5,173 bases of DNA from Acidobacteriota bacterium (GTDB lineage: Bacteria; Acidobacteriota; Terriglobia; UBA7540): positions 1 to 5,173 of the forward strand of contig QHZK01000366.1 in assembly GCA_003224635.1 (NCBI GenBank), written 5' to 3'. The notes under the pieces are model-generated. The model did no database searches. It saw nothing but the letters and a program-made list of their open reading frames with translations, and had not been told where the DNA came from. The position numbers were made by a program, and so were the translations under genes. This document shows positions 1 to 4,228 of the stretch, one piece after another; position 1 is the stretch's first letter, and the number at the start of each line of letters is the position of its first letter.

Positions 1-69
1 CGGGATGCGCCGCTCCATCGGCACGTAGCTCCACATCGCGCCCTGCTGCTCCTGGTCGTCGCCGCGCAT
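1..69 (-). CDS. IS1182/IS5-like transposase, N-terminal 23 codons only (cut by window edge)
   Basis: The minus strand reads MRGDDQEQQGAMWSYVPMER and continues into RIP at the window edge. This is the characteristic opening of IS1182-type (IS4/IS5 superfamily) DDE transposases, which usually begin MRGDD...M(W/F)SY(V/I)...R(V/I)P. The ATG at 69-67 is fixed by a perfect Shine-Dalgarno sequence just upstream. The catalytic DDE domain lies outside the window, so I cannot say whether the gene is intact. The protein would cut and join the ends of its own element. The element tip lies about 90 bases upstream of the start, as expected for this family. Confidence 0.8.
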   Translation of the reverse strand, partial: MRGDDQEQQGAMWSYVPMERRIP

Positions 70-73
70 GCGC

Positions 74-82
74 ACCTCCTTA
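74..82 (-). promoter_or_regulatory. Perfect Shine-Dalgarno site of the IS1182-like transposase
   Basis: On the minus strand the bases read TAAGGAGGT, the full complement of the canonical 16S rRNA 3' end. They lie 4 bases before the ATG at 69. This fixes the transposase start and shows that the element is adapted to hosts using a standard anti-Shine-Dalgarno sequence. Confidence 0.8.
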
Positions 83-158
83 GGTGTCGTCATGCGCATC
101 GTAATCGAACTCTCATGCTGGCCCGATACCAAAAGTCGGGTTTTTCAGCAGCCTGCTA

Positions 159-776
159 GCGGCGACGCCCGGCCGCCCTCAGGCCATCGCCGTCGCCTCG
201 ATCCCGATGCGCGCTCCCCCGAAGAGCCCCGCGGCCTGAAACGTCGTCCTGAGTCGAGGCGCTGGCACGGCGATGGAGTGCTCCCCAAAGTTCTGCTCAC
301 AGCTAGGAGCTTAGAGTAGTTTCCGCCCGGTACTCGTGAGCCCCACGGACCCGACGCTCCGGGCCGCGGCGGAGGCGGTCGGCGGCAGCGAGGCAATGGG
401 CAAATCCGAAACTCATAGACGCCGGCCTTAAGAAAGGCGTGAACGCGCGGAAGTTTCAGAAGTTTCGGAGAAGTTGTGCATGGTGGCCCCAACGGGATAC
501 GTTCGAACTTACATAATTCAAGTGCGCGATTTTATTGTTCGGTGAGATACACCGACGCCACCGCGTCATCAGGAAAACGTCCCGCGCGGTTCGGAGGGCC
601 TTCCCTTGATGGCGGACCTTCCACTCCTCGAATGGCGTGGTGCGGATTGCGTGCGCGTTCCATGCGGATCATCCGCGGGGGCCGAAACCGACCTCGAGTG
701 CCTCCGGGATGAGCACCCGTTCCACCCCCCGAGCTACTTGCGCTCGCCCTATTCGTCGCGGCCCTGCACTGCCTCA
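159..776. other. About 620 bases with no supportable gene
   Basis: Open frames exist here on both strands, but their translations are rich in Arg, Pro, Gly and Ser, resemble no family I recognise and lack convincing ribosome sites. The stretch lies between the IS1182-like tip and the toxin stop codon, so it is probably decayed or non-coding flank. Small structures seen: a direct repeat of GAAGTTTC at 450-457 and 459-466 with a partial third copy at 470-475, and an inverted repeat ACGCC (419-423) / GGCGT (436-440). Neither can be assigned a function. Confidence 0.5.
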
Positions 777-1292
777 TTAGCCACTGCCGAGGGCTCTCTT
801 CGCATCCGCTACCGTGATCATCAGCGTCATGGGATCGACCGGGGACTCGACAAAGCCGTGCCGCTCGTAGAACCGCTTCGCCTCCGCGGAGATCGCGTGC
901 ACGAGAATGGCACGGATTCCGCCGAGCTCGGCGGCTTGCAGGGTCCTCAGAATTGCATCGCGCAGCAGGCCGGCGCCGAGCCCCCGGTCCTGATACGCCC
1001 GGTCAACCGCAAGGCGGGCGAGCACCATGACCGGTACTGGGTCCGGCATGTTGCGTCGCACTCGGCCAGTCGCCGCTTCGTGCACCACACCGCCGGTTGC
1101 GAGGGCATAGTAGCCGACGACTCGGCCGCCGGCACAAACCACATACGTGCGGGATCCGCCGGTCTCCTCGTTGGCGAGAGCGCGCCGTTTCAGCCAGTCA
1201 TCGAGGGCAGGGATCCCGGAGTCGAACGCCGCGACGTCATGCTCGGGTGTGAGGTGTTCCGGCGCGCTTATCTCATCTGCGCCCCGGGTCAT
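777..1292 (-). CDS. GNAT acetyltransferase, TacT-type toxin of a toxin-antitoxin pair
   Basis: This 171-residue protein has the full length and layout of TacT/AtaT-type toxins. These transfer acetyl from acetyl-CoA to the amino group of charged aminoacyl-tRNAs and so stop translation. Seen here: the family's N-terminal FDSGIPALDDWLKRRA segment (about 23-38), the acetyl-CoA-binding strand-loop-helix VLARLAVDRAYQDRGLGAGL (90-109) with QDRGLG as the pyrophosphate loop, and KRFYERHGF (139-147), whose Tyr142 sits where the catalytic tyrosine lies in TacT. The ATG overlaps the antitoxin stop as ATGA, which implies translational coupling and fixes the start. The frame ends with TAA followed at once by TGA. 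No damage is visible. The class is firm; the exact tRNA target cannot be read from the sequence. Confidence 0.9.
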   Translation of the reverse strand: MTRGADEISAPEHLTPEHDVAAFDSGIPALDDWLKRRALANEETGGSRTYVVCAGGRVVGYYALATGGVVHEAATGRVRRNMPDPVPVMVLARLAVDRAYQDRGLGAGLLRDAILRTLQAAELGGIRAILVHAISAEAKRFYERHGFVESPVDPMTLMITVADAKRALGSG

Positions 1293-1582
1293 CGCTCCCA
1301 GGGTGCTTTGGAGGCCAGCAGGCGCCGCAGCCTCGGATTGTCCGCAGGCGGTTTGTCGAGTGCCGCCGCAAAGCGTTTGTACGCCCTCTCATCCAGCGGA
1401 AAGAATCGGCGGTCGAGCAGCACGGCGTCCGCCTCGCGGCACGCCGCCTCGAGCATGAAGTCGGACCGGTTCTTGCCGAGTGTCTGCGCCGCTCGATCGA
1501 TCAGCGCCCGCTGGCGTTGGTTGGCGCGCAGGTTGATCGTCACGTCGCGGGGCTGACGTTCCTTCACCCTTGAGCTAGGCAT
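1289..1582 (-). CDS. DUF1778 (TacA-like) ribbon-helix-helix antitoxin
   Basis: This 97-residue protein is the expected partner of the downstream GNAT toxin. Residues 12-57 hold a ribbon-helix-helix fold: strand DVTINLRA (13-20), then helices through RQRALIDRAAQTLGKNRSDFMLEAACREA. It should dimerise and bind operator DNA. The C-terminal tail LDKPPADNPRLRRLLASKAP (75-94) followed by WER matches the part of TacA-type antitoxins that wraps the toxin and blocks its acetyl-CoA site. I chose the ATG at 1582 because AGGAGGAG stands just upstream; a GTG at 1600 is in frame, but that ribosome site would then lie inside the gene. The pair should repress its own promoter, and a palindrome sits there. Confidence 0.9.
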   Translation of the reverse strand: MPSSRVKERQPRDVTINLRANQRQRALIDRAAQTLGKNRSDFMLEAACREADAVLLDRRFFPLDERAYKRFAAALDKPPADNPRLRRLLASKAPWER

Positions 1583-1584
1583 GG

Positions 1585-1592
1585 CTCCTCCT
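1585..1592 (-). promoter_or_regulatory. Ribosome binding site that decides the antitoxin start
   Basis: AGGAGGAG on the minus strand lies 2 bases before the ATG at 1582, with its GGAGG core about 5 bases away. It rules in this ATG over the in-frame GTG at 1600. Confidence 0.7.
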
Positions 1593-1604
1593 GTGTTCAC
1601 AACG

Positions 1605-1633
1605 CATATACATCACTGTATAGTCATTGTCAA
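1605..1633 (-). promoter_or_regulatory. Promoter of the toxin-antitoxin operon
   Basis: The minus strand shows a consensus -35 TTGACA (1633-1628), exactly 17 bases of spacer, and a -10 TATATG (1610-1605, four of six matches). The start of transcription would fall near 1598, leaving a leader of about 16 bases that contains the Shine-Dalgarno site. Geometry and -35 are strong; the start point is inferred. Confidence 0.7.
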
Positions 1634-1637
1634 TACA
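1607..1637. promoter_or_regulatory. Antitoxin operator: palindrome plus a third half-site
   Basis: TATACA (1607-1612) and TGTATA (1617-1622) form a perfect inverted repeat around a 4-base centre. ATACA recurs at 1633-1637, beside the -35. The palindrome lies in the spacer and overlaps the -10, so a bound ribbon-helix-helix antitoxin would block RNA polymerase. Iterated short half-sites are typical for this antitoxin class. That TacA binds here is inferred. Confidence 0.6.
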
Positions 1638-1712
1638 GGAAATCACGATCGCGAGACGGTCCCGGACCTCATGCCGGTGCTTCCTCGTCGCTCCGTGACG
1701 CTGGCCTTCCGC

Positions 1713-1718
1713 TAGAAT
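1713..1718 (+). promoter_or_regulatory. Candidate -10 element for a leaderless TOTE transcript
   Basis: TAGAAT matches TATAAT at five of six positions and ends 6 bases before the GTG at 1725. There is no Shine-Dalgarno sequence between them, so transcription would begin at or next to the start codon. No good -35 stands at the standard distance, so this is a moderate call. Confidence 0.4.
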
Positions 1719-1724
1719 CACTGC

Positions 1725-2514
1725 GTGGACGACCGAGGCGGTTCTCCCGAGGCGACCGTTCCAACGCCCGAGCAGTCGATTCGAGGCGCGATCGCCCGCG
1801 AGGAGGCGAAAATCGAACGCCTCGAGCGAGAGGTCAAGGAGACCCGAGTCGTCCTCGAGTCTCTGAAGGCAGAACTTTCGGCGCAGCCACCATCGTCGTC
1901 AAGCTACTCCCGCTCACTCCGGCGACGCCGGCGCCCGTGACCTCCGCCGAGAAACTGGCCCTCTCCGCTCCCTTTTCCGCGGCCGGGAGAACATCTACCC
2001 GAGGTTCTGGAGCAACGCCAGGACCGGCCGCAAGGGATATGCGCCCGCCTGCGCGAACGAATGGGTCCGCGGTGTCTGCGAGAAGCCACGGGTGAAGTGC
2101 GGCGAGTGTCCCCATCAGGCCTTCCTCCCTGTCGAGGACCAGGTGATTCTCGATCACCTTCAGGGTCGTCACGTCGTCGGCATCTACCCTCTACTGACCG
2201 ACGATACGTGTTGGTTCTTGGCGGCGGACTTCGACAAGACGTCCTGGGCCGACGACGTGGCAGCCTTCGTGGAGACCTGTCGTCGGGCTGATCTGCCTGC
2301 CGCCGTCGAGCGGTCACGCTCCGGCAACGGAGCCCACGTCTGGTTCTTCTTTGCAGCGCCAGTCGCCGCGGCCACAGCTCGCAAGATGGGCTGCTATCTG
2401 ATCACCGAGACGATGACCCGACGCCACCAGTTGAGCATGGAGTCATACGATCGACTCTTCCCGAACCAGGACACCCTCCCGCGCGGCGGGTTCGGGAACC
2501 TCATCGCGCTCCCT
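1725..2514 (+). pseudogene. TOTE conflict-system protein, primase part, frameshifted and truncated
   Basis: Three frames together read as the N-terminus of a TOTE-type protein. In intact members a coiled coil and an archaeo-eukaryotic primase (AEP) domain precede a DEAD/DEAH helicase and nuclease; they are thought to act in defence. Part one (1725 to about 1900) is a coiled coil, EEAKIERLEREVKETRVVLE and on. Part two (about 1901-1963) ends PVTSAEKLAL. Part three (from about 1964) starts RSLFRGRENIYPRFW and runs through a Cys4 cluster (codons at 2050, 2077, 2098, 2107), the catalytic DFD pair (2227, 2233), SGNGAH (His codon 2335) and SYDRLFPNQD (Asp codon 2449). Each junction looks like loss of one base; at 1961-1966 CTCTCC replaces an expected CTCTTCC. 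After GNLIALP the frame enters an IS remnant and ends at TGA 2551-2553, so helicase and nuclease are missing. Assembly error could explain the shifts but not the truncation. Confidence 0.8.
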
Positions 2515-2590
2515 GTGCCTTCCATTTATTCAGTCGACGTACTCCGACAGTGATCCTCTTCAGATGCCGTTCGCCGATCACGACGACATG
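2514..2590 (-). mobile_element. Decayed remnant of the IS481/IS3-like element seen at 4229 onward
   Basis: Bases 2514-2531 are identical to 4229-4246. Bases 2532-2590 match 4401-4458 with one extra base (T at 2551) and two mismatches (2585, 2588). The 154 bases between these blocks in the right-hand copy (4247-4400, the tail of the transposase gene) are absent here. Similarity stops on the left at TGTGCC in both copies, which marks the true IS end, and on the right near 2590. The remnant codes for nothing except a 12-residue foreign tail on the broken TOTE frame. Confidence 0.8.
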
Positions 2591-2630
2591 AGCTCTAGTT
2601 CACCCCTTCCTCGATGCAAGGATTTTTTAC

Positions 2631-2659
2631 TTGCAAATCATTACACCCTATGGTGTAAT
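2631..2659 (+). promoter_or_regulatory. Promoter of the ArsR-SRPBCC-VOC operon
   Basis: A -35 TTGCAA (2631-2636, four of six), 17 bases of spacer and a -10 TGTAAT (2654-2659, five of six) stand directly before the GTG at 2666. The predicted first base is at or beside the start codon, so the message would be leaderless. An inverted repeat, TGCAAG (2615-2620) / CTTGCA (2630-2635), overlaps the -35 and may be a second protein site. Confidence 0.6.
2640..2659. promoter_or_regulatory. ArsR-family operator, perfect 20-base palindrome
   Basis: ATTACACC (2640-2647) and GGTGTAAT (2652-2659) are exact inverted repeats around CTAT. The site covers the -10 and most of the spacer, the usual position for autorepression by a winged-helix ArsR dimer encoded just downstream. 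Binding by that protein is inferred from placement and symmetry. Confidence 0.7.
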
Positions 2660-2665
2660 ATTAAT

Positions 2666-2995
2666 GTGGATCAATTGACGGACGTACTGATAGCCATTTC
2701 TCACCCGACTCGGCGAGCAATTATTGGGCAGCTGGCAAACGGACCTGCGCGATTCCTCGATGTCGCGAAACCGTTCGACACGGCGCTCAATGCAGTGACC
2801 AAACACCTGAAGCTCCTCGAAAGGGCGGGCCTCATTGAGCGCCGGAAACAGGGTCGCGAAGTCTTCATCTCGTTTCGCGGTGAACCTCTTCGCGAGGTTG
2901 CGGGATGGATGCATGAGTACGAACGGTTCTGGAACGAACGCCTCGATCAGTTTGAGCGGTATTTTAAGGACAAAAAGAAGAAGGAGAAGAAATGA
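2666..2995 (+). CDS. SdpR-like ArsR-family transcriptional repressor
   Basis: This 109-residue protein is a winged-helix DNA-binding repressor. The opening DQLTDVLIAISHPTRRAII (2-20) is the family signature. Residues 27-56 hold the helix-turn-helix, with TALNAVTKHLKLLERAGLIE (39-58) as recognition helix, and 59-70 form the wing. There is no CxC metal-binding motif in the recognition helix, so it belongs with the metal-independent SdpR-like branch, often found beside SRPBCC genes. I use the GTG at 2666 because it gives the normal N-terminus; an upstream in-frame ATG at 2564 would start inside the IS remnant and precede the promoter. There is no ribosome site, in keeping with a leaderless message. 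The tail is unusually lysine-rich (101-109). Its stop overlaps the next start as ATGA. Confidence 0.85.
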   Translation: MDQLTDVLIAISHPTRRAIIGQLANGPARFLDVAKPFDTALNAVTKHLKLLERAGLIERRKQGREVFISFRGEPLREVAGWMHEYERFWNERLDQFERYFKDKKKKEKK

Positions 2996-3465
2996 TGAAG
3001 AACTCCAAGAAGACTCTTGAATTTAAGTTTGAACGAACTATCCCCGCTCCTCCGGGTGAGGTGTTCGATGCCTGGCTGAATCCAAAGATTCCTGGCAATC
3101 CCTGGAATGCGGCCGAAAAGTCTATTTTGGATCCGAAAGTAGACGGGCTCTTTTACTGGAGCCTCAAGGGGACGTCCCATTACGGCCGATTCACGGAGAT
3201 CGAGCGGCCGGGCCGAATTCAGCACACATGGATGTCACCAAATACCTTAGGACAAGAGTCGATAGTTACCCTGACCTTTAAGAAACAGGGAGAAGACACG
3301 CTCATGACCCTCGTGCATTCCGACCTTCCGGATGATGAGCTGGCAAGGGGGCATGAGAATGGTTGGAACTACTTGTTAGGAATTTTTCGTGAGCAATTTG
3401 GAAATGGCTCACGCAAGAAATACCGCTGGGAAGACGCTCATCCGTCTGTGAAAGCCAATGGCTAA
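2992..3465 (+). CDS. AHSA1-type SRPBCC domain protein
   Basis: This 157-residue protein carries one START-like SRPBCC domain of the AHSA1 (Hsp90 ATPase activator homologue) type, a fold with a deep hydrophobic pocket for a small ligand. Seen: the strand and helix LEFKFERTIPAPPGEVFDAW (9-28), the middle strand YGRFTEIERPGRIQHTWMSP (64-83), and the closing helix DELARGHENGWNYLLGIFRE (115-134). Length is normal for the family. It is cytosolic, with no signal peptide. AAGGAG at 2981-2986 lies 5 bases before the ATG, which overlaps the ArsR stop. Proteins of this class are regularly paired with SdpR-like repressors, but the ligand and reaction are unknown and I do not assign one. Confidence 0.85.
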   Translation: MMKNSKKTLEFKFERTIPAPPGEVFDAWLNPKIPGNPWNAAEKSILDPKVDGLFYWSLKGTSHYGRFTEIERPGRIQHTWMSPNTLGQESIVTLTFKKQGEDTLMTLVHSDLPDDELARGHENGWNYLLGIFREQFGNGSRKKYRWEDAHPSVKANG

Positions 3466-3670
3466 ATCGACCTTTGCCTACGTGACCTACATCCGCACCA
3501 CGCCGGAGAAGCTGTGGTCAGCCCATCGAGCGCGAACCCTCGAATTTCATCGTGGCGGTGTCCGGCGCCTGGCCGATGGTCATCTCCAAACTGAAGTCCC
3601 TGCTGGAGACCGGCTCAATCGTTCTGCGAATCCATATCGCATTGAGATCGCCCATTCTAAAAAGGAGTAA
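3458..3670 (+). pseudogene. Second AHSA1-type SRPBCC gene, internally deleted and out of frame
   Basis: The frame opens with MAKSTFAYVTYIRTTPEKLW and SA, the standard N-terminus of AHSA1 proteins (3458-3523). It then changes to nonsense. A different frame from 3525 to 3626 reads IEREPSNFIVAVSGAWPMVI then SKLKSLLETGSIVL, the standard C-terminus of the same family. The central part of the domain, around 90 residues in relatives, is gone and the halves are joined out of frame. A 70-residue product can still be made, but it cannot fold as SRPBCC. The ATG overlaps the preceding stop by 8 bases, so coupling was retained. The remaining frame runs to TAA at 3668-3670, next to the ribosome site of the VOC gene, so translation may still deliver ribosomes to that gene. 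Confidence 0.8.
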
Positions 3671-3672
3671 CC

Positions 3673-4110
3673 ATGGCAAAGGTCATTTTGGGAAATCATT
3701 CGTCGGTTCTAGTTCCGCGGCAAGATCGTGACAGCATTCGTAAATTCTATTGTGATGTCCTCGGTGGCACAATCACGAAGGCGGACCCGGAAAGGGACTT
3801 CGTTCGCTTGGGAGAAAACTTCTACATCGGGTTTCTCTATGGGGATGTCCCTGATGAGAGCGAGTTCTTACGATCATTCAGATCGATTTTCCTGGAAATC
3901 AAGTCCGACAACGTTGAGGAGATGAGCCGAAAAATCCTCGAATCCAGTCTCGTCAGGAAGCTTGATGTGCCGGACCCCCACCTCTACTTTCAAGCCCCAG
4001 GGGGACAATGCTTGCGGCTGGTCGGAATCGACGAGGACCTCTCGTTCTATGAGGGAGCCGGAGAAGGCCCGAACGTGGGAAAGGTAAAAGACGCAGTCAA
4101 GAGATTGTAA
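3673..4110 (+). CDS. VOC-superfamily (glyoxalase/bleomycin-resistance fold) protein
   Basis: This 145-residue protein has the paired beta-alpha-beta-beta-beta modules of the vicinal oxygen chelate fold. Module one covers NHSSVLVPRQDRDSIRKFYC (8-27) and DVLGG, with strands to about 55. Module two covers SIFLEIKSDNVEEMSRKILE (71-90) through HLYFQAPGGQCLRLVG (103-118). His9, Glu75, and a residue near 115 sit at positions often used for metal in the family, but Leu115 replaces the usual Glu, so metal chemistry is uncertain. AAGGAG (3662-3667) lies 5 bases before the ATG. It ends the operon. Related proteins serve as lyases, dioxygenases or drug-binding proteins; no substrate can be read here. Confidence 0.8.
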   Translation: MAKVILGNHSSVLVPRQDRDSIRKFYCDVLGGTITKADPERDFVRLGENFYIGFLYGDVPDESEFLRSFRSIFLEIKSDNVEEMSRKILESSLVRKLDVPDPHLYFQAPGGQCLRLVGIDEDLSFYEGAGEGPNVGKVKDAVKRL

Positions 4111-4228
4111 AACAGTGAGTTAGGACGGACCCTGCAAGGGAACATTCGCATCTTCGCGACCATCGATTCGGGCAGAGCGTCGTCAGCCGCCTGATTGCCA
4201 ACTGAGCAATCCCCTCGCCTTCTCCGGT
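4111..4228. other. Spacer between the VOC gene and the IS end
   Basis: No gene and no convincing terminator were found. The only hairpin seen is a weak CCCT-GCA-AGGG without a T-run (about 4130-4140). Transcription from the operon may therefore run on into the IS, antisense to its transposase. Confidence 0.5.

Larger units (their letters stand above)
1..158 (-). mobile_element. End of an IS1182/IS5-like insertion sequence (partial)
   Basis: The transposase start, its leader and an IS tip are contiguous. On the minus strand the tip reads TAGCAGGCTGCTGAAAAA (158-141), a form commonly seen at the ends of IS1182-type elements. The exact outer boundary, 156-158 or a few bases either way, cannot be fixed because the opposite end and any target duplication are outside the window. 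A short inverted repeat (CCCGA 122-126, TCGGG 136-140) lies just inside the tip. Confidence 0.65.

Noticed and set aside
122..145. Terminator-like CCCGA / TCGGG stem followed by five T on the plus strand
   Set aside because: The stem is only 5 base pairs with a 9-base loop, and no plus-strand gene ends there; it is more likely part of the IS end.
479..512. Possible tRNA 3' end on the minus strand: the reverse complement contains TTCGAAC and ends in GCCACCA
   Set aside because: The T-arm does not pair on either side of TTCGAAC, and the upstream bases give no anticodon arm, D-arm or matching acceptor strand. At best a chance similarity or an unrecognisable remnant.
606..1556. Long plus-strand open frame of 316 codons
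   Set aside because: It runs antisense across the GNAT toxin and antitoxin, whose family motifs are clear on the minus strand. Its translation resembles nothing known and reflects GC-rich codon bias.
1583..1600. Six-codon extension of the antitoxin from a GTG at 1600
   Set aside because: The strong ribosome site lies inside this extension and serves the ATG at 1582.
2564..2665. N-terminal extension of the ArsR repressor from an upstream ATG
   Set aside because: It would start inside the IS remnant, lie upstream of the promoter and add 34 residues absent from the family.
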